Notes: generated by a model not told the origin, from the sequence alone. A DNA stretch of 43,048 nucleotides from an uncultured Paracoccaceae bacterium (GCA_937146765.1 CAKZRP010000062.1:1-43048), one strand, 5' to 3'; numbered from the stretch's first letter, positions 23,692 through 33,024 are shown. Program-made: numbers and translations.

Positions 23692-23725
23692 CTGCCCCGT
23701 GCCTTTTGACAAAGGTGCGGGGCAG
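23692..23725 (+). other. 15-bp hairpin between cpaB and cpaC
   Basis: CTGCCCCGTGCCTTT (23692-23706) pairs with AAAGGTGCGGGGCAG (23711-23725), leaving a 4-nt TGAC loop. Two adjacent T-G/G-T pairs are the only non-Watson-Crick positions. The hairpin lies 31 bp after the cpaB stop in a 216-bp gap without a gene and has no T-run. It may stabilise the pilin-cpaB mRNA or reduce read-through into cpaC. Confidence 0.6.
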
Positions 23726-23876
23726 TGCCGTTGTGGCCCAAAGCCTACAGCACAACCTCCGGATCCACCTGCACAAGCCCCTTGAGTGTTGCAATGAAGG
23801 GCGAAGTAGCGCAGATTGGCTGCAAAATCGGGGCAACAAGACCCCACATCGAGGCGTGATCGGAAAGGCAGGTCAC

Positions 23877-25268
23877 ATGTCAATTGGACGGTATTTCGCG
23901 GCAGCCCTGACCGGGCTGACCTTGCTCTGCGTATCTGCACCCGAGGCCGGACTGGCCCAGGCGGTCACGGTTGTGAAGAAAGGCACCAATGCCATTCTCG
24001 ACGTGCCGATGAACCGCGCGGTGGTGGTGGAGTCGGATGTGCCCTTTGCCGAGCTTTCCATCGCCAACCCGGGCATTGCCGATATTTCCTCGCTATCGGA
24101 CCGTACCATCTACGTGCTTGGCAAGTCGCCGGGCCTGACCACGCTGACGCTGCTCGACGGCTCCGGTCGGCTGATAACCAATGTGGATGTGCGCGTCGCC
24201 GCCGATGTTTCGGAATTCAAGCAGCGCCTGCAGCAGATCCTGCCGAACGAGAAGATCGAGGTGCGGACCGCCAATGACGGTATCGTTCTCTCGGGCAGCG
24301 TTTCCAGCGCACAGCGCCTGCAACGGGCACTGGATCTCGCCGAGCGCTATGCCCCTGACCGGGTCAGCAACCTGATGACAGTGGGTGGCGTGCAGCAAGT
24401 GATGCTCAAGGTACGCTTTGCCGAGATGGAACGCAGTGTTTCCAAATCCCTCGGCAGCTCGGTTGCCTTTGGTGGGTCGCGGGTCACTGGCGAAACCGGC
24501 ACCTGGCTCCAGGGCAACAACGGCCTCGGCGGCAGCACGATCACCCCGCAAGAGGACTCGCTCGGCGCCATGTTCGTGGGTTTCGACATCGGCTCCGTCG
24601 AATTCGGTGTCCTCCTCGAGGCTCTGGAACAGAAGGGCCTGGTTCGCACCCTGGCCGAGCCCAACCTCTCGGCCCTCTCCGGTCAAGAAGCCAGTTTCCT
24701 CGCCGGTGGCGAATATCCGATCCCGGTCTCACAGGACAATGGTGCCGTGTCGATCGAATTCAAACCCTTTGGCATCGAGCTGAATTTCATTCCGCGCGTC
24801 GTGGACGGTGATCTGATAAACCTTGAGCTCAAGGCCGCGGTTTCCGCCATCGACACCACCAATTCGCTAACGCTCAGCGGGTTTTCGATCAACGCCTTCT
24901 CCCGCCGCGAGACCGAAACGACGGTTGAGCTGCGCGATGGCGAGAGCTTCGCGATTGCCGGCCTGATCGAGGATCAGTTTCTCGACAATGCGGCCCAGAT
25001 CCCGTGGCTCGGCGATGTGCCGGTGCTGGGCGCCCTGTTCCGCAGCGCCGATTACACCCGCAACCAGAGCGAGCTGGTGATCATCGTGTCTGCCCATCTG
25101 GTCACCCCGACCCGCGGCGAGGCCTATGCCCTGCCGACCGATCGGATCCGGCCGCCGAGCGAAAAGAATCTGTTCCTCTTCGGGCGCACCGAACGCACTC
25201 AACGCGGTGCGGCAGGGGAAGTCGCCAATCAGGACTTTGACGGCTCCTACGGCTATCTTCTCGACTAA
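23877..25268 (+). CDS. cpaC: Flp pilus secretin CpaC (RcpA)
   Basis: The outer-membrane channel of the pilus, 463 residues. It has a signal peptide (SIGRYFAAALTGLTLLCVSAPEAGLA), the pilus/N0 domain ('GTNAILDVPMNRAVVVESDVPFAELSIANPGIADI'), a BON-like segment ('EVRTANDGIVLSGSVSSAQRLQRALDLAERY'), and the secretin core. The core contains 'LVRTLAEPNLSALSGQEASFLAGGEYPIPV' and 'IPWLGDVPVLGALFRS', the secretin signature. GGAAAGG precedes the ATG at 23877. Confidence 0.96.
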   Translation: MSIGRYFAAALTGLTLLCVSAPEAGLAQAVTVVKKGTNAILDVPMNRAVVVESDVPFAELSIANPGIADISSLSDRTIYVLGKSPGLTTLTLLDGSGRLITNVDVRVAADVSEFKQRLQQILPNEKIEVRTANDGIVLSGSVSSAQRLQRALDLAERYAPDRVSNLMTVGGVQQVMLKVRFAEMERSVSKSLGSSVAFGGSRVTGETGTWLQGNNGLGGSTITPQEDSLGAMFVGFDIGSVEFGVLLEALEQKGLVRTLAEPNLSALSGQEASFLAGGEYPIPVSQDNGAVSIEFKPFGIELNFIPRVVDGDLINLELKAAVSAIDTTNSLTLSGFSINAFSRRETETTVELRDGESFAIAGLIEDQFLDNAAQIPWLGDVPVLGALFRSADYTRNQSELVIIVSAHLVTPTRGEAYALPTDRIRPPSEKNLFLFGRTERTQRGAAGEVANQDFDGSYGYLLD

Positions 25269-25302
25269 CTTCATGACTTCGGCAGGACCACGGGTGGCGC
25301 AG

Positions 25303-25926
25303 ATGTTGAAATACACGGCAATTTTCGGACTGGCCCTGATTACCGGCGCCTGCGCCCAGCGGGAGGCGGGTCAGCCACTCGACCGCGAGTATTTCGGCGT
25401 CGCAACCGCCAATAATACTGCGGTTCTGACCGGGGATCGCAGCTACCAGATCCAGCTTGCGACCCGGTTTGCCAAGGAAGTCAATTCGACCATCAACTTC
25501 GATTTCGACAGCGCGGTACTGGATGGGGCGGCCCGTCAGACTCTGGACCAGCAGGCGCATTGGATCCGTCAGTTCCCGGAGGTGCGCTTCCGGGTCTATG
25601 GACATACGGATGCGGTCGGCAGCACCGCGTACAACAAATCCCTGGGTCTGCGGCGGGCGCGGGCGGCGGTCAACTACCTGGTCACCCGCGGGATCGGCCG
25701 GGACCGGCTGGAAGCGGTCGTGTCCTATGGCGAAACCCAGCCTCTGATCGTCACCGAGGCCCGCGAACGCCAGAACCGCCGCACAGTGACCGAAGTCAGC
25801 GGCTTTGTTGCGGCGCGCATCAACGAACTCGATGGCAAATATGCGCAGGTGATCTATCGCGACTATATTGCCAGCGCCGCCAGCCCGAGCACCCTGAGCG
25901 TAGAATCCAAGCTGGATACTGAGTAA
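25303..25926 (+). CDS. OmpA-family lipoprotein in the tad locus
   Basis: A 207-residue protein with a lipoprotein signal (LKYTAIFGLALITGAC, lipobox Cys near residue 17) and an OmpA/MotB peptidoglycan-binding domain. The latter is shown by 'INFDFDSAVLD', 'VRFRVYGHTDAVGSTAYNKSLGLRRARAAVNYLVTRG' and 'RQNRRTVTEV'. It stands between the secretin and cpaE, where many tad loci have cpaD/rcpB. It may anchor the secretin to the wall or take the place of CpaD; this is inference from position. An upstream in-frame ATG (25273) is possible but places residues before the signal. Confidence 0.88.
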   Translation: MLKYTAIFGLALITGACAQREAGQPLDREYFGVATANNTAVLTGDRSYQIQLATRFAKEVNSTINFDFDSAVLDGAARQTLDQQAHWIRQFPEVRFRVYGHTDAVGSTAYNKSLGLRRARAAVNYLVTRGIGRDRLEAVVSYGETQPLIVTEARERQNRRTVTEVSGFVAARINELDGKYAQVIYRDYIASAASPSTLSVESKLDTE

Positions 25927-25969
25927 CCTCGCATCAGAGCGTTACGACGCTTGTTCCCGCTCAAGTTCG

Positions 25970-26008
25970 TTAACTGGCTGTTAACGATGATTAAATTGTC
26001 CCTATAAT
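25970..26008 (+). promoter_or_regulatory. CtrA-type promoter upstream of cpaE
   Basis: TTAA-CTGGCTG-TTAA (25970-25984) is an exact match to the CtrA consensus TTAA-N7-TTAA. A perfect -10 TATAAT lies at 26003-26008, and a 17-bp spacer would put the -35 at 25980-25985, overlapping the right half of the box. That overlap is the arrangement seen at CtrA-activated promoters in Caulobacter. Transcription would start near 26015, giving a leader of about 130 nt before cpaE. Confidence 0.75.
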
Positions 26009-26143
26009 CGGGGTTTTTTGGCCCCAATCTCGCCCAGATTCCCGCCGACACTCACTCAATAGGGCGCCGTGTACCTTGTGGTGGGGGCGGCGTCGGTCGG
26101 GGTCTCAGTTGGACCCCTGCCGAGCAATGTGGGGAAACTGGCG

Positions 26144-27391
26144 ATGACAAGTGGGACTTCGCACACAGAAGCCGCGCCAATTGCGGCCTGTACGATCAGT
26201 CGGGACGTCCAGAACTTCGATCTGCTGATCGAGGATATGGAAGCCGTGATGGGCGAGGCCTGGGGCGATCTGGGTTTCACCGAGGCACTGGCCTTCTTCT
26301 ACCAACCCGAAGCGGCCATGGTTGAATTTGTCGCCCTGGCCATTGATGCCGAAGATGAGGACAACCTGCCGCTGATGAACGAGATCATCACGCAGGCGAA
26401 GTCACGCGGCATCCGGATCATTCTGGTGGCCGAAGACGTCAGCCCGGCCGCCTTGCACAAGCTGCTGCGCCAGGGTGCAGATGAATTCATCCCCTACCCG
26501 CTGCCGGAACAGGAGCTGGCCGCCGCCGTCGAACGGTTGCGCCGACCGGTCGAGACTGCGGTCCCGACCTCGGCCGCAACTCCGCGTGCCCATAAGCTAC
26601 ATGCCGACAGCCAGCGCGAAGGCGCGGTGATCGTGTCGCATGGACTTGCGGGCGGCTCCGGCGCCACCTGCTTTGCGGTCAACCTCGCCTGGGAACTGGC
26701 GGCCCTCAATACCTCAGAGCGGCCCAATGTCTGCCTGATCGACCTCGACTTGCAGACCGGTTCGGTCTCCACCTACCTCGACCTGCCCCGGCGTGAGGCG
26801 GTGATGGAGATGCTGAGCGAAACCGAGTCGATGGATGAGGACATCTTTGGCCAATCTCTGGTGACCTTTCAGGACAAGCTGCAGGTGCTGACGGCCCCGG
26901 CCGACATGGTACCGCTGGAATTCATCACCCCCGAGGACATCCTGCGGGTCGTCGAAATGGCCCGCAGCCATTTCGACTTTGTCGTCATCGACATGCCGCA
27001 CACGCTGGTGCAATGGACCGAGACCGTGATGACCCTGTCGCATGTCTACTTCTCGCTGATCGAGCTCGACATGCGCTCGGCCCAGAATGCGCTGCGGGTG
27101 AAGCGGGCGCTGCAGGCCGAGGATCTGCCCTTTGACAAGCTGCGGTTCCTGTTGAACCGCGCCCCGAGATTCACCGACCTCAACGGCAAAAGCCGGGTCA
27201 AACGTCTGGCAGAAAGCCTCAGCATTTCCATCGACGTCCAGCTGCCGGACGGTGGGAAACAGATTCTGCAAAGCTGCGACCATGGGCTGCCGCTCGCGCT
27301 GTCCGCTCCAAAGAACCCCCTGCGCAAGGAGATCGCCAAACTGGCGCGCAACCTGCACGACCTGGGGCGTTCGGAAGCGGAAGCGGCTTGA
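26144..27391 (+). CDS. cpaE: Flp pilus localisation protein CpaE (TadZ), ParA/MinD-like
   Basis: A 415-residue protein of the CpaE/TadZ group, which places the pilus machine at a cell pole. The N-terminal third is a receiver-like domain without an obvious phospho-acceptor pattern ('SRGIRIILVAEDVSPAALHKLLRQGADEFIPYP'). The ATPase-like domain begins near residue 160 with 'SHGLAGGSGATCFAVNLAWELA'. Both lysines of the deviant Walker A (KGGxGK[ST]) are missing, so ATP hydrolysis may be weak or absent. 'VCLIDLDLQTGSVSTYLDL' is the following conserved strand. The start at 26144 has GGGGAA upstream. Confidence 0.93.
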   Translation: MTSGTSHTEAAPIAACTISRDVQNFDLLIEDMEAVMGEAWGDLGFTEALAFFYQPEAAMVEFVALAIDAEDEDNLPLMNEIITQAKSRGIRIILVAEDVSPAALHKLLRQGADEFIPYPLPEQELAAAVERLRRPVETAVPTSAATPRAHKLHADSQREGAVIVSHGLAGGSGATCFAVNLAWELAALNTSERPNVCLIDLDLQTGSVSTYLDLPRREAVMEMLSETESMDEDIFGQSLVTFQDKLQVLTAPADMVPLEFITPEDILRVVEMARSHFDFVVIDMPHTLVQWTETVMTLSHVYFSLIELDMRSAQNALRVKRALQAEDLPFDKLRFLLNRAPRFTDLNGKSRVKRLAESLSISIDVQLPDGGKQILQSCDHGLPLALSAPKNPLRKEIAKLARNLHDLGRSEAEAA

Positions 27392-27429
27392 GCGGACCAT
27401 GGGCTGCCTGACCATTTGGGGGTAAGACG

Positions 27430-28902
27430 ATGTTCTCGAGATACAAGAAACAAACCACTCAGACGATGACCCCGGCCGGCAAGCCGCAGGCGGCGGCCCC
27501 CGCTCCTGCCCCGGCGGCGCAGCCGAGCCCGGCCGCTCCGGCGGAATCGGTCAAGACCATCCTACGCCGACCCGTCCAGCGCAGCGCCGCGGAGGCCGCG
27601 CCGGTGGACCGCGAGCGCAAGCGCAAGGAGCGCCTCAGCGAGATCAAGATCGAGCTTCATCGCGAACTGCTGGAGAACCTGAACCTGGCGGCGCTGGAGA
27701 AGGCCTCCGAGGCCGATCTGCGCAACGAGATCTCCTCCATCGCCGGTGAAGTGCTGCAGGAAAAGAACATCGTCCTCAACCGCGAGGACCGCCAGCAGCT
27801 CAACAAGGAACTGTACGACGAGGTGACCGGCCTCGGCCCGCTCGAGACCCTGCTGAAGGATGACACCGTTTCCGATATCCTGGTGAACGGTCCGCATCAG
27901 ATCTTTGTCGAACGCGGAGGCAAGCTGCAGATCTCGGATGTGACCTTCAAGGATGAAAAGCACCTGATGCGGATCATCGACAAGATCGTCTCGGCCGTGG
28001 GGCGTCGCGTGGATGAGAGCAACCCCTATGTGGACGCCCGCCTGGCCGATGGGTCGCGCTTCAACGCCATGGTGCCGCCGATTGCCGTCGACGGATCGCT
28101 GGTTTCGATCCGGAAGTTCAAAAAAGACAAACTGCAGATCGATGATCTGGTAAATTTTGGCGCCTTCACCGAAGAAATGGCTGCATATCTGCAAGCCGCC
28201 GTTTCGACACGGCTGAATATTATCGTCTCGGGCGGCACCGGCTCCGGCAAGACGACGACCCTCAACGCGCTGTCGAGCTTCATCGACAACTCCGAACGTA
28301 TCCTGACCATCGAGGACACCGCGGAACTTCAGCTGCAGCAGACCCATGTGGGCCGGATGGAAAGCCGTCCGCCCAACGTCGAGGGCAAGGGCGAGGTATC
28401 GCCCCGAGACTGTCTGAAGAACGCCCTCCGGATGCGTCCTGACCGCATCATCGTAGGCGAGACCCGGGGCGCCGAGGTGATCGACATGCTGCAGGCGATG
28501 AACACCGGCCACGATGGCTCGATGACCACGATCCACGCCAACTCCGCCCGTGACGGTATTTCGCGTCTGGAAAACATGATCGCCATGGCCGGGATCGAAA
28601 TGCCGATCAAGGCGGTGCGAAGCCAGATCGCCTCGGCGGTCAACCTGATCGTGCAAGCCTCGCGCCTGCAGGACGGCTCGCGCCGGATGACCTCGATCAC
28701 CGAAATCACAGGTATGGAGGGCGACGTGATCTCCATGCAGGAGATCTTTCGCTTCCAGCGCGTCGGCCTGACCCCTGACAACAAGATCATCGGCCATTTC
28801 ACCGCCACCGGCGTGCGCAGCCATTTCTCCGAGCGCTTCCGCCTCTGGGGATATGAGTTGCCGGCCTCGATCTATGAACCCACCGTGATGGAGCGACGCT
28901 GA
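27430..28902 (+). CDS. cpaF: Flp pilus assembly ATPase CpaF (TadA)
   Basis: The secretion ATPase (VirB11/GspE superfamily) that powers pilus assembly, 490 residues. An Ala/Pro-rich N-terminal linker (residues about 10-40) precedes the CpaF N-domain ('[25 protein letters not shown]'). The Walker A is '[10 protein letters not shown]' with Lys274. The Asp box is near '[10 protein letters not shown]', Walker B near 'RIIVGETRG', and the His box '[11 protein letters not shown]'. It begins 38 bp after cpaE, and its stop overlaps the tadB start by one base (TGATG). Confidence 0.97.
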   Translation: MFSRYKKQTTQTMTPAGKPQAAAPAPAPAAQPSPAAPAESVKTILRRPVQRSAAEAAPVDRERKRKERLSEIKIELHRELLENLNLAALEKASEADLRNEISSIAGEVLQEKNIVLNREDRQQLNKELYDEVTGLGPLETLLKDDTVSDILVNGPHQIFVERGGKLQISDVTFKDEKHLMRIIDKIVSAVGRRVDESNPYVDARLADGSRFNAMVPPIAVDGSLVSIRKFKKDKLQIDDLVNFGAFTEEMAAYLQAAVSTRLNIIVSGGTGSGKTTTLNALSSFIDNSERILTIEDTAELQLQQTHVGRMESRPPNVEGKGEVSPRDCLKNALRMRPDRIIVGETRGAEVIDMLQAMNTGHDGSMTTIHANSARDGISRLENMIAMAGIEMPIKAVRSQIASAVNLIVQASRLQDGSRRMTSITEITGMEGDVISMQEIFRFQRVGLTPDNKIIGHFTATGVRSHFSERFRLWGYELPASIYEPTVMERR

Positions 28903-29870
28903 TGCAGATCGGGATTGAACCCCTCATCTATGGGCTGATCTTCATCGGCGTGCTGGTGCTGGTCGAAGGCATCTACCTCGTGACCTTCGGCAAGTCGATC
29001 AGCCTCAACAGCCGGGTGAACCGCCGCCTCGACATGCTGGAGAAGGGCGCCAACCGCGAACAGGTTCTGGCGCAGCTCCGCAAGGAGATGCAGCAGCACC
29101 TCAAGTCGCAGTCGATCCCGCTTTATTCCTTGTTGGCGGAGCGGGCGCAGAAGGCCGCCATCGCCTTCACGCCCCGCCAGCTCATGCTGATCATGGTCGG
29201 GGTGGCCGTGCTGGCCTATGTCGGGCTGAGCATCGGCACCCAGACGGAGGCCCCGGTCCGTGTGCTGGCTTCAGTGGTGATCGGCGTTGGCGCTGTGTTT
29301 TTCTGGGTCAACTCCAAGGCCAAGAAACGCATGGCGATGCTGGAGGAACAGCTGCCCGATGGGGTCGAACTCATGGTACGCTCCCTGCGCGTCGGCCATC
29401 CGTTCAGCTCCGCCATTCAGATCGTCGCCAAGGAGGTTCCCGATCCGCTGGCCACAGAGTTCGGTATCATCGCCGACGAATGCGCCTATGGCCGCGAAGT
29501 GGGGGAGGCGTTGAAGGAAATGGCCGAGCGGCTGGACATGCAGGATCTGCGCTTCCTGTCGGTTGCGGTCACCATCCAGCAGCAATCCGGCGGCAACCTT
29601 GCAGAGGTCCTTTCCGGTCTCGCCAAGGTGATCCGCGCCCGCTTCCGACTGTTCCGTCGGGTGAAGGCGATCACTGCAGAGGCGCAATGGTCAGGCAAGT
29701 TCCTGTCGGGGTTTCCGGTGTTCTGCCTTGTGACCACATTGGTCAACGACCCGAACTACTACGACTCGGTGATGGATCACCCCTGGTTCATTCCCGCCTG
29801 TTTCCTGGTCGGCGGCATGTTGACCGCGAACCTCTTTGTCATGCGCTCGCTGACCAATATCCAGGTCTAA
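28902..29870 (+). CDS. tadB: Flp pilus inner-membrane protein TadB
   Basis: A 322-residue platform protein of the GspF/T2SSF family. Hydrophobic helices lie near residues 7-28, 90-108, 114-132, 265-283 and 295-315. The cytoplasmic T2SSF domain is recognised by 'QLPDGVELMVRSLRVGHPFSSAIQIVAKEVPDPLATEF' and 'AVTIQQQSGGNLAEVLSGLAKVIR'. It works with TadC and the CpaF ATPase. Translation is coupled to cpaF by the TGATG overlap. Confidence 0.96.
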   Translation: MQIGIEPLIYGLIFIGVLVLVEGIYLVTFGKSISLNSRVNRRLDMLEKGANREQVLAQLRKEMQQHLKSQSIPLYSLLAERAQKAAIAFTPRQLMLIMVGVAVLAYVGLSIGTQTEAPVRVLASVVIGVGAVFFWVNSKAKKRMAMLEEQLPDGVELMVRSLRVGHPFSSAIQIVAKEVPDPLATEFGIIADECAYGREVGEALKEMAERLDMQDLRFLSVAVTIQQQSGGNLAEVLSGLAKVIRARFRLFRRVKAITAEAQWSGKFLSGFPVFCLVTTLVNDPNYYDSVMDHPWFIPACFLVGGMLTANLFVMRSLTNIQV

Positions 29871-29880
29871 GGAGGTCTCC

Positions 29881-30852
29881 ATGAATGTGTTCACTTCTTT
29901 GCAGGCAGGGTTGGCCAGCTACTTCGGAGACTTCGGCCTGTTGCTGATGCTTGGGTTCGCCGGTCTGTTGCTGATCGTGGTTGCGGTCGCGATGATCCTG
30001 AACCAGCCCGAGGATCCGCTGAAGAAACTCCAGCGCAGCCTGAACGAGACCCATTCCACCAAGCCGCAGAAGGAACGCCTGCGCCAGGCCAGCCGCAACG
30101 AGCAACTGCAGAAGTTCGCTAATTTCCTCGAACCGCAGAACGCCGAGGAACTCTCGGCCATGGAGCTGAAGCTGCGGCAGGCAGGTTATCAATCCAAGGA
30201 TGCGGTACGACTGTTCCACTTTGCCCAATTCACACTCGGCCTGATCGGCCTTGGGCTTGGGCTGTTCTTTGTCTATGTGCTGAAGGCAGATGTAGAATAT
30301 ACCTCCCAGGATATCGCGATGCGGGTTCTTGGCCCCGGTGGCGCGCTCTATTTCCTGCCGCGCTACTGGATCACCCGACGGATTGAGGAACGCAAACAGG
30401 CGATCACTCGCGCCTTTCCCGATGCGCTCGACATGATGCTTGTCTGCGTCGAAGCCGGTCAATCGCTGGATCAGGCCATCGTTCGGGTGGGTCAGGAACT
30501 GCGCGCGTCCTACCCCGAATTGGCCGAGGAATTCGAAGTCGTCGCCTATGAAATGAAAGCTGGCAAGGACAAGGACCGAGTGTTGCGCGACATGGGCACG
30601 CGCTGCGGAGTTCTCGACGTGTCCTCCTTTGTCACCGTGATGATCCAATCCGCCACCTTCGGTACCTCGATCGCCGAGGCGCTCCGGGTCTATGCCGCCG
30701 AGATGCGGGACAAGCGGGTGATGCGCGCCGAAGAAGCGGCAAACAAGTTGCCAACCAAAATGACCCTTGCCACAATGGGGCTGACGGTGCCGCCCCTGCT
30801 GATCATCCTGGTGGGGCCCTCGGCACAGGGCATTGCAAATCTCGGACATTAA
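29881..30852 (+). CDS. tadC: Flp pilus inner-membrane protein TadC
   Basis: A second T2SSF-family platform protein, 323 residues. It has an N-terminal helix (LLLMLGFAGLLLIVVAVAMIL), a central hydrophobic pair and the T2SSF domain with 'FPDALDMMLVCVEAGQSLDQAIVRVGQELRASYPELAEEF' and 'SFVTVMIQSATFGTSIAEALRVYA'. A C-terminal helix ends the protein. A near-perfect ribosome binding site (AAGGAGGT) precedes the ATG, 10 bp after tadB. Confidence 0.96.
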   Translation: MNVFTSLQAGLASYFGDFGLLLMLGFAGLLLIVVAVAMILNQPEDPLKKLQRSLNETHSTKPQKERLRQASRNEQLQKFANFLEPQNAEELSAMELKLRQAGYQSKDAVRLFHFAQFTLGLIGLGLGLFFVYVLKADVEYTSQDIAMRVLGPGGALYFLPRYWITRRIEERKQAITRAFPDALDMMLVCVEAGQSLDQAIVRVGQELRASYPELAEEFEVVAYEMKAGKDKDRVLRDMGTRCGVLDVSSFVTVMIQSATFGTSIAEALRVYAAEMRDKRVMRAEEAANKLPTKMTLATMGLTVPPLLIILVGPSAQGIANLGH

Positions 30853-30861
30853 GGCTGATCC

Positions 30862-31464
30862 ATGACCACCCGGACCCGGCGCACCCACCTTTTCCGCCCG
30901 GTCCCACCCGCGGCCGCCACCTGTGTTCTTGCACTGGTGGCGGCTTGCATGTGGGGACAGGACAACCGGCTGTCGCCCGGCAAACCAGGCGGGGCCTGGG
31001 CGCCCGGCGTCGACACTCGAGAAGCGGCGGTGAGCGGGCTGGAAGTCGGCCACCGGCTGATGGCCTCGGGCCAGTACGAGCTTGCAATCGACGCCTTCAA
31101 CCGCGCCGTACTCGAAGAGGGTCTCACCCCGGAAATCCTGTCGAGCCTTGGCTCAGCCAATCTCGGCCTCGGGCGGCTCGGGCAGGCCGAAGCGCTGTTG
31201 CGACGCGCGGTCAAGGAGGCCCCCGAGTGGCCCGCCGCACTCAACAATCTCGGCATCGTGCTGCTGGAACAGCGGAAATACGCCGAGGCCGAACAGATCC
31301 TGCGCCGGGCCTATGCACTGGACAATGGCGAAAGTGACGCAATCCGCGATAATCTGCGGCTGGCCCTCGCAAATCTTGACAATCCAGAGCATAGTGAGGC
31401 CACAGGCAGCGAATACAATCTGGTGCGTCAGGGGGGTGGTGTCTACCGCATCCAGACGCCGTAA
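30862..31464 (+). CDS. TPR lipoprotein of the tad locus (TadD-like, first)
   Basis: A 200-residue protein with a basic N-terminus, a hydrophobic segment ending in a lipobox-like 'ALVAAC' (Cys near residue 29), and about three tetratricopeptide repeats ('SGQYELAIDAFNRAVLEEG', 'LGRLGQAEALLRRAVKEAP', 'QRKYAEAEQILRRAYALD'). TadD proteins are outer-membrane lipoproteins that help the secretin reach its place. Two TPR genes stand in tandem here, and this one is the shorter. Confidence 0.85.
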   Translation: MTTRTRRTHLFRPVPPAAATCVLALVAACMWGQDNRLSPGKPGGAWAPGVDTREAAVSGLEVGHRLMASGQYELAIDAFNRAVLEEGLTPEILSSLGSANLGLGRLGQAEALLRRAVKEAPEWPAALNNLGIVLLEQRKYAEAEQILRRAYALDNGESDAIRDNLRLALANLDNPEHSEATGSEYNLVRQGGGVYRIQTP

Positions 31465-31497
31465 CGCCAGAGGCAGAGCAGAAAAGGACGCAGAGCA

Positions 31498-32349
31498 ATG
31501 CGCCACATGGTTCTTTTGTCCGCAGGGCTGATCGGGGCGCTGACCCTTGCCTCCTGCAGCAGGGAAATCGACAAGGAAGCGGTGGAACGCGCGCTTCAGG
31601 ACGTCAATGTCATCGACGAGAGCAATCTCAACAGCGTCATTCTCAACAGTTCCGATCCCAACGAGGCGGTGAGCTACTTCCAGCGTGCACTGGCCCACAA
31701 CCCGGACCGGATCGACATGCAGCGCGGCCTTGCAAGCTCTCTGGTGCGTGCAAAACGCTACACTGAGGCAAGCGCGGCCTGGCAGAAAGTGACCGCCATG
31801 CCCGGCGCGACCCAGGAGGACAAGGTGGATCTGGCCGATGCCCTGATCCGCACCAATGCCTGGAACAAGGCAAAGGACGTTCTGGCGACGGTGCCGCCGA
31901 CCCATGAGACCTTCAAACGCTATCGGCTGGAGGCGATGGTGGCGGACTCCCGGCAGGACTGGAAGGCGGCAGACAGTTTTTATGAAACCGCAGTGGGCCT
32001 CACCACCACCCCGGGCGGCGTGTTCAATAACTGGGGCTTTTCCAAGCTGACCCGCGGCGATTATGCCGAAGCGGAACGGCTGTTCGGCGAGGCGCTCAGA
32101 CAGGACCCGAACCTGTTCACCGCCAAGAACAACCTTGTGCTGGCCCGTGGCGCACAGCGCAACTACAGCCTGCCGGTCATTTCCATGACCCAGATCGAAC
32201 GCGCACAGCTCCTGCACACCATGGCGCTTTCGGCGGTCAAGCAGGGCGACGTCAGCACCGGCGAGGGCCTGCTGCGGGATGCGATAGCGACCCATCCACA
32301 GCATTTCGACGCCGCCGCCCGCGCGCTGGAAGCGCTCGAAAACGGCTGA
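31498..32349 (+). CDS. TPR lipoprotein of the tad locus (TadD-like, second)
   Basis: A 283-residue protein with a clear lipoprotein signal (LSAGLIGALTLASC, Cys near residue 19) and tetratricopeptide repeats through most of its length ('PNEAVSYFQRALAHNPDRIDMQRGLASSL', 'AKRYTEASAAWQKVTAMPG', 'GDYAEAERLFGEALRQDPNLFTAKNNL'). This is closer to a classical TadD than the preceding gene. It is 33 bp downstream of that gene and 15 bp before the prepilin peptidase gene. Confidence 0.87.
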   Translation: MRHMVLLSAGLIGALTLASCSREIDKEAVERALQDVNVIDESNLNSVILNSSDPNEAVSYFQRALAHNPDRIDMQRGLASSLVRAKRYTEASAAWQKVTAMPGATQEDKVDLADALIRTNAWNKAKDVLATVPPTHETFKRYRLEAMVADSRQDWKAADSFYETAVGLTTTPGGVFNNWGFSKLTRGDYAEAERLFGEALRQDPNLFTAKNNLVLARGAQRNYSLPVISMTQIERAQLLHTMALSAVKQGDVSTGEGLLRDAIATHPQHFDAAARALEALENG

Positions 32350-32364
32350 GCGGAGGGCTGGGCG

Positions 32365-32862
32365 ATGCATTTCCCGGTCGAGGCCGCACGATGGTTCCTG
32401 CCATTCGTGCTGCCGCTTTGCCTGATCGTCGCCCTGACTGACCTGCGCCATATGCGGATACCGAACTGGACCGTGGACACGCTGGGCGCGCTTTTTGTGA
32501 TCCTCGGCGCGCTGGTCATGCCGAGCTGGTCAGACTACGGCTGGCAGTTGCTGCACCTGCCCCTCGGCGTGGCGTTGGGGTTTCTGGTCTATGCTGCTGG
32601 ACTGGTCGGCGCGGGCGATGCGAAATTCGCCGGCGCGGCCGCACCCTATGTGGCCTTTGCGGATCTCTCCACTGTCACCCTGATCTTCTGCGCCACTCTT
32701 CTTGCCGGCTTTCTCGCCCATCGCATCGCCCGCCACACGCCCCTGCGCCGTCTGGCACCGGAGTGGAAAAGCTGGGACGTGGGCAGCAAGTTTCCCATGG
32801 GGCTCTGTCTGGGCGCGACCCTGGCCCTCTATCTCTGCCTCTGCGCTTTCGCGGCGCCCTGA
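32365..32862 (+). CDS. cpaA: prepilin peptidase CpaA (TadV), A24 family
   Basis: A 165-residue inner-membrane aspartic protease that removes the leader of Flp prepilins. The two catalytic aspartates are visible in 'LTDLRHMRIPNW' (Asp near residue 26) and 'GLVGAGDAKFAGAAAPY' (Asp near 82, the GxGD motif). Four to five hydrophobic helices fill the rest. The short form without the N-methylase domain is normal for CpaA/TadV. Its natural substrates are probably the two pilins at the start of the locus. Confidence 0.92.
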   Translation: MHFPVEAARWFLPFVLPLCLIVALTDLRHMRIPNWTVDTLGALFVILGALVMPSWSDYGWQLLHLPLGVALGFLVYAAGLVGAGDAKFAGAAAPYVAFADLSTVTLIFCATLLAGFLAHRIARHTPLRRLAPEWKSWDVGSKFPMGLCLGATLALYLCLCAFAAP

Positions 32863-33024
32863 GCACAGGGAAAAAACGCAAACAATCCGCGCTTTCCTTC
32901 GTGGAACTGAACGACGTCCGCCGCAGTCTCGCCACAGTGTTGCATAGTCTCGGACCAGGAGCGCCGCGCCTTCGGGTCCCGGTTCCGATTGCCCGGATTG
33001 CAGCAGAGAGAGAGGCCCGAGCCG

